64,000 bases of DNA from Phycomyces blakesleeanus NRRL 1555(-) (lineage: Eukaryota > Mucoromycota > Mucoromycetes > Mucorales > Phycomycetaceae), in contig NW_017265136.1 in assembly GCF_001638985.1 (NCBI RefSeq), forward strand, positions 1,570,726-1,634,725. Reading direction: 5' to 3'. Both the position numbers and the translations under genes were made by a program. Shown in pieces: positions 49,828 to 60,697 of this stretch. Position 1 is the first letter of the stretch. Each line of letters starts with the position of its first letter. A model generated the notes under the pieces. That model was given only the letters and a program-made list of their open reading frames with translations, was not told the DNA's origin and searched no databases.

Positions 49828-51546
49828 ATGACTTTATTACAAAAGACAAAATCTGTGTTTGCAAAGAAACAGGTCGATCCGGACAACCCGGAAATGCCAA
49901 GTTACTTCATTCCTGGTGCCCTAGTTACTGTTCTGTTTTTCTTATGGGGTTTCAGTTATGGACTTCTCGATACTTTAAATAAACACTTTCAAAATGTACT
50001 TCATATCAGTAAGTACATAATACTCATGTTATGATAGTTTGATCTGTTCTCCTAACCTGATCTCGGTTGGAACCTATCTAGCAACTACACAAACAACCTT
50101 TATGCAAGTCGCATACTTTGGTGCATACTTTGTATTCAGTATACCGTAAGTTAGCAAGATGGCATTATCTAGTAATGTTTCTTGTTTTTTTTTTTTTGGT
50201 TCTCACATCTTGTTGTTTATATAGTGCTGGTATGATCTCAAAAAGATTTGGATATAAGCGCGCAATCATCTTTGGTTTAGCACTATACGTTATCGGTGCT
50301 ATCGGATTCTACCCCTCAGCGGTTACACTCCAGTATGGAGGTTTCGTCGCTTCCCTATTTGTTATTGCATGCGGTTTGGCCACACTTGAAAACTGTAAGT
50401 ACAAGGCTGTTTCGAAACCGACTGTTCTTAAATCAGATTCTCATGTATATTCTTAAAGGCGCAAACACATATATTGCTATCATTGGATCTCGTAAATGGG
50501 CACCGTTCCGTATTAATGTAGCCCAGGCATTCAACGGTATTGCCTCTGCTGTTGCTCCAGTTATTGCATCATATGCTTTCTTTGGTGGTGATGAAGGGGC
50601 CACAGATAGCTTGGAAACAGTCAAGTGGACATATATTGGTGTCGCATGTGGTAAGTTTTCTTCTTCTTCAAAGGGTCAATAAATCATATTTTATTGATAT
50701 ATTCTATATAAAAAAATAGGTGTGTTTGTTATTGGTGTACTGTTTTGCTTTGCAAAGATTCCTGAAGTGGATGAAGAGGCTATGATGGCTGCCGAAGCTC
50801 TTGCAACTGGTGTTACGATTCGTCGTGCTTCCCTTGCCTCTCCACATCTCTTGCTTGGCGCGCTGGCCCAATTCTGTTACACAGGTGCTCAAGTGTGTGT
50901 TGCTTCTCTTTTCATTTTCTATGGAAATGAGGTTGGAGGGTTTAAGGATTCCTATAGCTCTCAGCTACTTTCGTATGGTCAGCTGTGCTTTACCGTTGGT
51001 CGTATCTTTGGAGCTATTCTTTTACGCAAGTTCCGTGCAGACCATCTTATGGCAGTTTTTTCTGCATGTGCTTCTATCATCAATATTTTTGTTATTGCTA
51101 TGCGTACTCCCAAGACAACATATTCTCTTTTGGCCCTACTGTTCTTTGAGTCTGTTATGTACCCAACAATCTTTGCGCTAGCAACCAGAGATCTGGGCCG
51201 TAACTACAAACGAGGAGCATCTATGGGTAATTAGATACATTTTTTGGATTTAATGTTTGTATTTAACACTTTTTTGTAACAATTAGTTATTATGGGTGTC
51301 GGAGGTGGTGCTTTACTCCCACCAGTTCAGGCGGCAATCAAGGACAGCGTTGGTATTCACATCTCTTTTGTCATCCCATTGATTGCATATGTATATGTCC
51401 TGTTTTATGCAATCTGGGGCTGCCACATAGTTCGATATGTGGATGAGCCAGTGGATGTTGAAGAATTCGGAGACGGTAAACCCCAAATCAGTCAGATCGA
51501 ACTCGAGTCATCCAGTTTTGAAAAGACTCAAGTTTCCCACAAGTAA
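49828..51546 (+). CDS. MFS sugar permease, FucP-like
   Basis: Six exons: 49828-50008, 50082-50145, 50225-50394, 50459-50650, 50720-51226 and 51287-51546 (457 aa). About twelve transmembrane helices are visible, starting at ALVTVLFFLWGFSYGLLDTL, where the FFLWGF-x2-G signature and the N-x-HFQ that follows are typical of the L-fucose/glucose-galactose permease group. Other matches are the loop AGMISKRFGYKRAI between helices 2 and 3, the PFRINVAQAFNGI helix, FSIPAG, and the late VIMGVGGGALLPPVQ segment. It is predicted to be a plasma-membrane proton symporter of hexoses, with substrate unassigned. The cytosolic tail is acidic and polar. The normal LATGAN site of the family reads LATLENCAN here, across the third intron. 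Length fits the family. It converges with the F-box gene, 3' ends about 250 bp apart. Confidence 0.9.
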
Positions 51547-51794
51547 AAATAAAACAAAATCCCCAATACCTATATATTCTTTGTATTTCTTCTCTTGTAT
51601 AATCGTAATAAAGCCACCCAATATAAATATTTATGCATGTATTTATTAATACCAATCTTAATAAACGAACCTTTTTTTATTTTTATTTTATAAATTTATG
51701 TGTTAGTAATGTCGTATGGACAGACTGTTCATTGAACATCTTTTGTATTTCAAATATTGATATATAATTATCAAGCTTATCTGGTGAGTGCATA

Positions 51795-53672
51795 TTACAT
51801 AAACTTGGTTTGAAGCTTCTCCCAAAATTCATCATCGTAGTACCCAAGAGTATCAATAAAATAATTTCTCACGGATCCACATCGAAATAAAACAAATCCT
51901 CGGTCAAGATCTTCTTTCCAATGCTCTTGGTCCAACTGGCCAAGATAAGACCGCCGTCTTTTAAATGAATGAGCGCTACCATAGGTTTCCTTGTTTTGTT
52001 CGAACGACTGGTAGTAGCTTTGGACATATGCAGCTTCCTCGGATACCAATTTTCTCAATTTAATCATCTCATAACCTCCGTCCCAGATACAATACATGTG
52101 AGCCCATGGGAGCAGTTTGGAAAAGACGGGATAAATATCTTTAGTAGCTAATGCTGCCTTTATGACACTATCCTGTTGTGGAACCCTATTAAGCTGATCG
52201 AGAGCAATCAGATTAATCACAGTAGAAACATTGAAATCGTCGCCATCTGATGCCGAAACGGTCACGCAAGTAAGCTGCAGATACTCTAGATGTGTATAGG
52301 ACATGTCAAGACACACACATCCTCCCTGAAACATTGGTCCAACTACCTCCATTTTTGTCAGCCGCAGATAGTTTAGACATCTGCAACGAAAAGACAGGTA
52401 TGAAAATACATTGGTACATATCTTTGATCCCACAAATTCTATCAGCCGCAATCCATGAGTTCCAGTAGCTTCTTTGCTAATACTGAGAGATTTTACAGCT
52501 AATCTTAGCCTTTTCAAAGACGGGCATTTGTCCAAGAGAATGTCAACTGCAATAGGAAGAGAGAGGGCATCTATACGCAAGTCTAGAATACTAGGGCAGA
52601 AATCGATTGTTACTGGGATCATAGTTGGATCAGGTAAATCGAGATCACTTGAAATAAAATTAAGTGACATGACTGTGGGACAAGTTTGTGCGCATTGATG
52701 TATGATTCTTTTCTCGAGGTCTAAGTTGCTGTGTCCATAGCGCATACGATATTCAATGCGTTTTGCTTTCGTGGTTTTAAAATGGCATAAGAGATCCAAA
52801 AATGTGATATACCACCACTCTCGTCCAGATGTTCCGTCTATCAGAATATTCTCCAAATGCTGAAACGCGCAGGAGAGTGTAGAAAACATCGAGATTGCCT
52901 CTTCTCGAAATGCGTTGCTTGTATCCGACCGAATATCTGAATGCCACTCGATAGTGTGTGCATTTGGATATTTGTGAGCAAAATAACGCAGCCATCGAAG
53001 GTCTACCTTGTTCATCCGAAGTTTTATTACTTTCAGGTAGCTCGTGGGTTGTGTTTCTGCAATGATTGTCTTGTGTTTTTCGGTAATTGGTGCAAGATCA
53101 AGGACTAATGAGAGGTATTCAATTTTTGGTATACAAGAATGGATCGTGTCAAACTCTTCTAACGTATAGGGCCACGCGTAACCATATCTTTGAGGACACT
53201 CTAGCCATCTAAGATTCGGCAGACATTCGAGGATCTTGAGAAAATCTCTCGATTCATTTTCCAAGTACAGTCCGGAAATGCATATTTCCATGTGCGTCAA
53301 TGACTTCCACCGACTCCAGTCTGCCATATTGTTAAAGTCTCTGTTTATGACGCTTTTTTCTCGGATGTAAAGGCGATTTATCTTTTGGAAACGCTTTTGG
53401 ACCGTAAAGAGTTGACGATCTTCTGCCTTGAGCCATTTTTCCAGAAACAAGGTTCGGACAAGATGGCCATTCTTATGATAAGGCATTCCGTTGGTTGTCG
53501 AGCTGCATATCTGATCCAACTTTGCGTCACTTAGTATTTCGATTGTATTCCACATGGATTCTTGGAAGGGGATTTTCCATGCTCTGCAGACATGTGTACA
53601 TTCTGCTTGGTCTTGCTTTGAGAGAAGTCTTCCAATCTTGGTCAATATTTCAAAGGGAAAGAGAGGGATCAT
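51795..53672 (-). CDS. F-box protein with leucine-rich repeats
   Basis: An uninterrupted frame of 625 codons from ATG 53672 to TAA 51797-51795. Residues about 1-45 are an F-box: IPLFPFEILTKIGRLLSKQD, then ECTHVCRAWKIPFQESMWNT. The rest is a string of irregular leucine-rich repeats (for example LTHMEICISGLYLEN, LEYLQLTCVTV, PSLKRLRLAVKSL), as in the many F-box/LRR proteins of Mucoromycota. Such proteins recruit substrates to SCF ubiquitin ligases through Skp1; the substrate is unknown. It lacks introns, unlike its neighbours, which is common in this expanded family. It could also be called an F-box-like protein of unknown function. Confidence 0.8.
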   Translation of the reverse strand: MIPLFPFEILTKIGRLLSKQDQAECTHVCRAWKIPFQESMWNTIEILSDAKLDQICSSTTNGMPYHKNGHLVRTLFLEKWLKAEDRQLFTVQKRFQKINRLYIREKSVINRDFNNMADWSRWKSLTHMEICISGLYLENESRDFLKILECLPNLRWLECPQRYGYAWPYTLEEFDTIHSCIPKIEYLSLVLDLAPITEKHKTIIAETQPTSYLKVIKLRMNKVDLRWLRYFAHKYPNAHTIEWHSDIRSDTSNAFREEAISMFSTLSCAFQHLENILIDGTSGREWWYITFLDLLCHFKTTKAKRIEYRMRYGHSNLDLEKRIIHQCAQTCPTVMSLNFISSDLDLPDPTMIPVTIDFCPSILDLRIDALSLPIAVDILLDKCPSLKRLRLAVKSLSISKEATGTHGLRLIEFVGSKICTNVFSYLSFRCRCLNYLRLTKMEVVGPMFQGGCVCLDMSYTHLEYLQLTCVTVSASDGDDFNVSTVINLIALDQLNRVPQQDSVIKAALATKDIYPVFSKLLPWAHMYCIWDGGYEMIKLRKLVSEEAAYVQSYYQSFEQNKETYGSAHSFKRRRSYLGQLDQEHWKEDLDRGFVLFRCGSVRNYFIDTLGYYDDEFWEKLQTKFM

Positions 53673-54940
53673 TATGTTTGGAGTACGGAGAAGAGTCTGT
53701 TTACGTTTCAGTGAGTGTTTCTTTTATTTTTAATGTAAACTAATTGTGGTACGTTCTCTACATCTATTAGTAATATTTGCTGACTTGCTACCTGGCTTAG
53801 GGTTTAGTTGCGCAAATAAAATGAAGTGAAATATAATTGTGTATGATCTATCTAATCCTTTCAATCTAGGGGGGGGGAGTCTTCTGAGAACCATACGCCA
53901 GATATATAATCTTACATATTGACCCTTTGCTAGTAGACAAAACTTCTTTGAAAACATTTAATAGACATTTACTTTGGGGAAAACTAGATCAGTATCATAT
54001 TTTGATGAATAGACCCTTTCATCCAGATCATATAAAGAAGAACTTTTTTTTTGGTAGCCAATAGTTGAATTACACGATACCTTTTTGACATTACAAAACT
54101 CTGACGACTTGACTTTCGAGCTATAACGTGAATAATAATCCGTTTAGTAGTATATTAATTAGCCAGGTGTCGGGTTATAGAAGCCAGATGGCTCAGCATG
54201 TATTGATATCATATTGCTATATGTACTTAAAGAGCTGTTTTGTGGTCATATATTACAAGTACAGCATTAGTAATCAAGAAACTGCAGTTTAAATGTGGTT
54301 AATAAAGGTAAATATTGGACAAAAAAGAGTCATCTATCAAGAAGCATAAAGATGTGAAAAAAAAAGACAAACGCATGCTTTTAGTGAAAAAATAGTAATA
54401 ATATTTGCTCTAAAGATAATTACCAAAATTGGAGAAATATAAAGAGAAAGTAAAGGAAAGGAAAAGAAATGAAAAGAAATAAAAAGAAAAGAAAGAGATG
54501 ACTACACTCTTTGTGTCCGTTGCTTGGTTACTTTGAATACCAATAAAGAGATATTTAATTAATGACATTAATATCAAAAGTCACAGAAATATAGCCAATA
54601 AAATTGATTATTTTTCACATTCTACTTTTTGTTTTAGGTTTTATGAGGAAAAAAAGGCTTGCTCTTCTTTATCAATCTTTTCATGATCTTTAAACTCGAC
54701 TATATATCAAGATTACTCGCTTGATATGTTATTTCAACTTGAATGATAAAATAATATACTTCTCTAGTGTATTATAGCAAGATCTTTATACCAACCATGT
54801 GAGCTTTATAGTACTGTTAATCATCTGGATTTATATGATAAATGAAAGGTTTTAAGTCTCTTGGAATACATCTATAAAGGTGCACTGTTCAATAGCCCTT
54901 TACTTTGGTTTTTATTTACTAAGAATCTATAAAATATCTT
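53673..54940. other. spacer, no gene seen
   Basis: Promoter side of the F-box gene (G9 run near 53871) followed by AT-rich DNA up to the gag-like ORF. No long terminal repeat is recognised before that ORF. Confidence 0.5.
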
Positions 54941-55330
54941 ATGGGAGCAGAGCAAAGTTACCTAAAAGCTTACGAGAACACTGTGGTTACTTTGGAGCTA
55001 ATCAAAGCATCTGTGGAGCGAATCGAGATAGAGCTTTCTAGACAAGGATCGGAAAGGGAACCTGCGAGAAAAGATTCTCGATATCTACTTGGTCTCCGGG
55101 ACGAACCATCGGTGTATCCTAGCCACTCAAATTCTATAAGTCATTGGATCGGACAGATGAAGAGATATCTTCGTTTTAATGGGATCAATGACGAGGATGC
55201 CATCTATGTTTTGCCCCTTTACCTTGATGACGAGCCTTTAGAATGGTTTAACGAATATATACTCCAAGCAAAAATTGGCTCTGCAGAGAATTTATATGAT
55301 CTTTTATATATGAGATACAGAAATAAATAA
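54941..55330 (+). CDS. isolated gag-like ORF (129 aa)
   Basis: ATG 54941 to TAA 55328-55330. An N-terminal coiled-coil-like helix (TVVTLELIKASVERIEIELS) leads into a retrotransposon gag-type core: HWIGQMKRYLRFNGINDEDA, YVLPLYLDDEPLEWFNEYI, then NLYDLLYMRYRNK. The order W-x3-M-x2-Y-L-x-F-N, a D-x-A helix, L-x-DE-P-x-EWF and L-x2-L-x3-Y matches the Retrotrans_gag family, which forms the particle shell of LTR elements. The frame stops where a full gag would continue into a zinc knuckle and protease. No polymerase frames follow. It is therefore a truncated relic or a captured gag gene. The intact frame is mild evidence for the latter. Confidence 0.6.
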   Translation: MGAEQSYLKAYENTVVTLELIKASVERIEIELSRQGSEREPARKDSRYLLGLRDEPSVYPSHSNSISHWIGQMKRYLRFNGINDEDAIYVLPLYLDDEPLEWFNEYILQAKIGSAENLYDLLYMRYRNK

Positions 55331-56374
55331 ACTTATTATTTATGCAATCTTTTTTTTTTGGTGCTTATTGGTCAATGGGAGCTCCCTCATTTATGCGTTT
55401 ATTTTTCATGTGTATTACTTTAAAAAAAGAGATTGGAATAGCCATGATGTCTGCAGAGGGCACTTTGAAAGAAAGACTTTGTATTTCTAAACTATAAATT
55501 TGGTAAAAATCAAACTTTCTTTGGAGAGAACCGAGAAAAAGGCTTTCCAAATAAGAATCATACCAGATTTTTATGATGAGCCTTTGACATATCCTAAGCG
55601 TCCATAGATTCAATCAGTCCATGGAATTGAAATATGGAAATAAATAAAAAAAGATGTATATTTAACAAAAGTTATGAAAGATATGCAATATATATATACT
55701 CTCTCCACCTTTCTGGTGCACCCTTGAACCGATACTACGAGTGTGTATACGATATGCTAGGCACTATCCTTGCTAGTTTATATAAAATCATATAAGATGA
55801 ATATGATGAGTAGCATAAAAACCCAATGATTCTTGTGTGCGCAGTAGAATTGCATTTGAAAATAATTGTGAAAGGATTTAACAAAAAAAAAGAACAAATT
55901 TCATATTTAATTTACTCGATCAGATGGTATGTGCTCGAGAAAGAGATAAAGGATAGGAATGTGATTGGTCAATAAAATATAGAATGAAACCCAAAATACC
56001 TATTACAAGCAACTCTTATACTCGCAGATATATAGTATTTTTTATGTATCTATATTTATCAAGCCAAAATCAAGATAACTTGTGTATCTAATAAGCTAAA
56101 AGCTATATATATACAACAAAAGATAACAGGGCCCCAGTTTTTAACAAAAAAGGCAAACCAATCCACTATCTCTCTTCCATATTAAGAATTTTTTTTAAAA
56201 AAAAGGGAGCCTAAACCAGTCAATCTTCTTCATTTTCTTATCAAACTCATTTTGTTCAAACTGATAAGCGTTCACTTAAAAATTAACCTTGACTTTTGAC
56301 CATTCCCATCATCGCGTTCTTTTGCTTCTTCTTCTCCTCTTTTATTTATTTATTTTTCTCATAAGAAAAAAAAT
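55331..56374. other. spacer with possible decayed coding DNA
   Basis: On the minus strand around 55613-55365 an 82-codon frame has protein-like composition (FDFYQIYSLEIQSLSF), with similar-looking sequence in a second frame, suggesting decayed coding DNA. No family is recognised. The remainder is AT-rich and includes the urease promoter, with a T8-A8 tract near 56191. Confidence 0.4.
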
Positions 56375-59153
56375 ATGCGTCTGGTACCTCGCGAGATCGA
56401 CAAGCTTCTGCTGCACCAAGGTAAAGTACAATCGATTTTATATTTATTATAAGCTTTTTTTTATGTATTAATTTTCTTATTTGACGATTATCCATATTTT
56501 ATTTATCTATCTATCTTTATAGTCGGGTTTCTTGCTCAGAAACGGCTCGCACGCGGCATCAGACTCAACCACGCAGAGGCAACAGCCCTTATTGCATCCC
56601 AACTGTTGGAATTTATGCGAGATGGTGTTTACTCTGTCGCACAACTGATGGACATGGGTAAACAGATGCTCGGCCGCCGACATGTTTTGCCCGATGCGTG
56701 CGACACAGTTCATGAAGTCCAAGTCGAGGGTACATTTCCAGACGGCACCTATCTTGTCACAGTTCATGATCCAATCTGCACAGACGCCGGCAACCTCACC
56801 ATAGCACTCTACGGCTCATTTTTACCTGTGCCTGACCCGAGCCTGTTTGCTGCACCTGCCAGTCGATCCAAGACAGATTCACCAGGCGCAATTGTCGTTT
56901 TGCCAGGAAAAATCACCCTCAACCCCAATCGCAGACGCATTTCTTTGACAGTTACCAACCACGGAGACCGCCCCATCCAGGTCGGATCCCACTACCATTT
57001 CATCGAAACAAACGCTGCCCTCCATTTCAACCGCGCCCTTTCATACGGTATGCGTCTCGACATTCCTGCTGGTTCGGCAGTTCGTTTTGAGCCCGGAGAT
57101 TTCAAGACCGTCACATTAGTCGAGATTGGTGGAAACAAGGTCATCAGTGGTGGAAACAGTCTTGCGTCTGGCCCTGTAGACTTCTCGCGTCTTCCGTCCA
57201 TAATGTCGAACTTGACTGTCCAGGGGTTCAAGCACGATGCCAACACACCTCTGTTGCCTCATGCACCAGCTTATGAACTTGACCGTGAATACTATGTAGA
57301 CCACTTTGGACCAACCACGGGTGATCTGGTTCGTCTGGGCGACACTTCATTGTGGGCTCGTGTAGAAAAAGATTACACTGTCTATGGCGACGAATGCAAA
57401 TTTGGCGGTGGAAAAGTGTTGCGCGAGGGAATGGGTCAAAGTACCGACCGGGCGGATGCGGATGTACTGGATCTTGTGATCACCAATTGTCTGATTATCG
57501 ATGTGCATGGGATCTACAAGGCCGACATTGGTGTCAAGAACGGTATCATCGCGGGTATCGGAAAGGCTGGTAACCCAGATGTCATGGACGGTGTCACTCC
57601 AGGTATGATCGTTGGTGCCGGTACAGAAGCATTGGCAGGTGAAGGAAAGATCTTCACAGCTGGTGCCATTGATGCACACGTTCATTTTATCTGTCCCCAG
57701 ATCTGTTACGAGGTAAACTTATTATTTTATTTTATTTATATCTTTAAACTGAAGTTAATTGACTTAACCAATTACTATAGTCTATCGCAAGTGGAGTTAC
57801 TACTTTGATCGGTGGTGGTACAGGCCCCAATACTGGAACCAACGCCACCACGTGTACACCTGGAAATCATCACATTGAATTTATGATGAAAGCGACGGAT
57901 GACATACCAATGAATTTCGGTTTCACTGGAAAGGGCAATTGTTCGTCTACAAAGGAGTTGGTTGAGCACATCCAAGCTGGTTGTCTTGGTCTCAAGCTTC
58001 ACGAGGATTGGGGAACCACCCCCGCATCAATTGATGCCTGTCTCAAGGTCTGCGACGAGTTTGACGTACAAGCAACCATTCACACCGATACCCTCAATGA
58101 AGCTGGCTTTGTTGAGTCTTCTATTGCTGCGTTCAAGGGACGTACTATTCATACGTACCATAGTGAGGGTGCAGGTGGAGGACATGCTCCTGACAGTAAG
58201 TAATTTATTTTATTTTTATTTTTATCCTGGAAAATATATATATATATTTCAATACTGAACCTCTTCTCCCTTTTTTTTATAAACAAAAAAAATTAGTTAT
58301 GCGTGTTTGCAGTGAGCCCAACGTATTACCTTCATCTACCAACCCAACCCGCCCATTCACCACCAATACTCTCGATGAGCATGTGGATATGTTGATGGTT
58401 TGCCATCACTTGTCCAAGAATATTCCCGAGGATGTCGCATTTGCTGAAAGTCGTATCCGCGCTGAGACAATTGCTGCTGAAGATGTCCTTCACGATATGG
58501 GCGCTATTAGTATCATCAGTTCGGATTCTCAGGCTATGGGTAGAGCTGGCGAAGTAGTCTTGAGAACCTGGAAGACGGCCAGCAAGATGAAAGACCAACG
58601 TGGAAAGCTGCCTGAAGACAAGGATGTTTCGGGCGATAACTTTAGAATCAAGCGCTATATTGCAAAGTACACGATAAACGTTGCCCGTGCTCATGGTGTA
58701 GGCCACTTGATTGGATCAATCGAGGTCGGCAAGGTTGCAGATCTGGTAGTGTTCAAGCCCGAATTCTTTGGAACCAAACCCGAATTGATTCTGAAGGGCG
58801 GTGTGATTATCTGGGGCCAAATGGGTGATGCAAACGGTTCTATTCCTACCACTCAGCCTGTCATCTCACGGCCGATGTTTGGTGCTTATCCTTCAAGTCT
58901 TTCAAAGAGCTGTATGGTGTTTGTGTCAAAGTTGTCGTTGGATAGCAAGACTGTTCAAAAGTACGGACTGAAAAAGCGTGCCGAGGCTGTGAAGAATTGC
59001 CGGAATGTATCCAAGAAAGACATGCTGCTCAACGATGCTATGCCTAAAATTACTATTGATCCAGAGACCTATCGAGTTACGGCTGACGGAAAGCATTGTG
59101 TGTGCGACCCAGTCTCAAGCTTACCCCTTACTCAATCTGTATTCCTTTTCTAA
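56375..59153 (+). CDS. URE1: urease, single-chain fungal type
   Basis: Four exons: 56375-56420, 56523-57712, 57781-58195 and 58297-59153 (835 aa, the usual length of plant and fungal ureases). The gamma-, beta- and alpha-like parts are fused in order: [20 protein letters not shown], then [18 protein letters not shown], then the catalytic part from [18 protein letters not shown]. Nickel-site residues are present: H401 and H403 in [10 protein letters not shown], the carbamylated lysine 484 in GLKLHEDWG, the histidines of [10 protein letters not shown] and [15 protein letters not shown], and the flap [20 protein letters not shown]. It hydrolyses urea to ammonia and carbamate and needs nickel and accessory proteins, none of which are encoded here. 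The first exon carries only 15 codons. The ending [12 protein letters not shown] matches the family, so the gene is complete and looks functional. Confidence 0.97.
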
Positions 59154-59388
59154 GTTAATGTATCCAATACCCTTTATTATTTTTTGTTCTTAATGTTATT
59201 ATTATTATTATTATCCTTTGTCATTGAATAAATATTTTTATTGTTGTAAATATCAATATGAAGTTGCACATGTAAATGAAATGAGATGAGATGAATTGGG
59301 ATGAAGTAGGATGAAATGAAATGAAATGGTAATTATATTAAATATGACAGGTATTTATGAAACAGAGTGATTCTTGATATCATGTTCG

Positions 59389-59487
59389 CTAGTTGCGACC
59401 AGAACCTTGGGAGTTGTCGTTAAAGAGACCACCTTCGGCTACATTGTTGAGCTATAATACAAAAAAGACAAAAATATTAATGGCAAT

Positions 59488-59524
<37 letters not shown>

Positions 59525-59658
59525 ATGATATAGATTCCAAGACTTACCATGCCTATTGTCTTTCCGTCACTTCCAATCTTTCCATAGGTAGTGTGTCCAT
59601 AAGGTGCTGCAAAAGCGGAGGCGATCAAAGTAGTAAAGGTAAGGAAGAAGATTTTCAT
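59389..59658 (-). CDS. small secreted peptide (57 aa)
   Basis: Two exons on the minus strand: 59658-59548 and 59451-59389. The donor is GTAAGT and the acceptor ATTATAG, joined in phase 0. The product starts with a classic signal peptide (MKIFFLTFTTLIASAFAA, cleavage expected after it) and leaves a mature peptide of about 39 residues rich in Gly and Asn: APYGHTTYGKIGSDGKTIGM, then LNNVAEGGLFNDNSQGSGRN. There is no cysteine. I do not know the family. A proper intron with good consensus, together with a signal peptide, makes chance unlikely. It lies tail-to-tail with the urease gene, about 235 bp apart, and has its own promoter in the 1-kb spacer shared with the Hsp110 gene. Confidence 0.7.
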
Positions 59659-60697
59659 GTTGTTTGAAGTATATGAATTGCAGAAAGATGAAAGTTAATA
59701 CCAATACTGCTAGTAAATAATTGTGGCCTTATATATACGTGTCTTTATTCACAATCTCACAGGTATGTATAGTCTTGAATTGATCAAATGCATACCGCAT
59801 TTTGCTTGTGAAAAGATACTACTTTAACAAAATATTGTCATACCATACTTTGCATTCCTTCAATTCACTTAATTGTCTCCTTTGATATTATTGATCATAA
59901 TCATAATAATAATCGTGATTAAAAACATATGGATCTTATTATATATATTACTATTCTCTAAACTGGGAAATGAACGCAGTAAGAGGAAGAAAGGGAACCA
60001 AGAAAAAAAAAAAAAGGTCTGTGTAGTAGTAGTAATAGTAGTAATAGTAGTAATAGTAGTAGCCATGCCAACTAGTGATGGATGTACCTGGGCAAGTTGT
60101 CCCTGGTTTTGGGATAAATCACTTTCCATAAATGACAATAATTCAGTTAATTTAATTTAAATACCGGATATACATATTATATAATTTCTAACTGCGTATA
60201 TATTTTTCCCCAAAAAAGGCAGTAAAAAAAAGAAAAGTACACACAATTTTTGCACATAAGTCTGTATTTAATCCCTAAAAAAAATTATTACTATTCTTCT
60301 TCTTTATCATCACTATACTAGTCTATCATAGGGAGTCTTAAGCCATTGTTCTCCTTTAGCTTCTTTTATATCATTATTATTATTATTATTTTCATTTTAC
60401 CCATATGTTTCTCATTTAGACTCCTTTTTCTCAGAAACCAAAAAAAAAGATACCCATTATGAACCCAAAACAAAGAAATTATATACACTGTATCATTGGT
60501 CAAAAAAAAACCATGTCGCTCATCCTACCTGTCCAAGGTATCTATAGTGACTGTGGATGACGTAGAATAGAAGGTGTAAGAATTTTTCCCTTTTTTTTTG
60601 TCTCAGCGCTGAAAGGCAAAAACCAAATGATCCAAATAGCCGGCTGGCCGTACCTGTTTCTTAACCAGCTTACTTTAATTCGCTTTTTATAAACATC
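59659..60697. other. divergent intergenic region
   Basis: Holds the promoters of the small secreted peptide (-) and of the Hsp110 gene (+). It includes a (GTA)n/(AGTAAT)n array at about 60026-60062 and A/T homopolymers. I looked for heat-shock elements and found no convincing three-unit nGAAn array. Confidence 0.55.

Noticed and set aside
51711..51745. Third copy of the inverted-repeat element
   Set aside because: Only a 10-bp GGACAGACTG match with no opposite end; could be chance in 64 kb.
60400..60697. Heat-shock element upstream of the Hsp110 gene
   Set aside because: The TTCTCAGAA-like site has wrong spacing and no third nGAAn unit.
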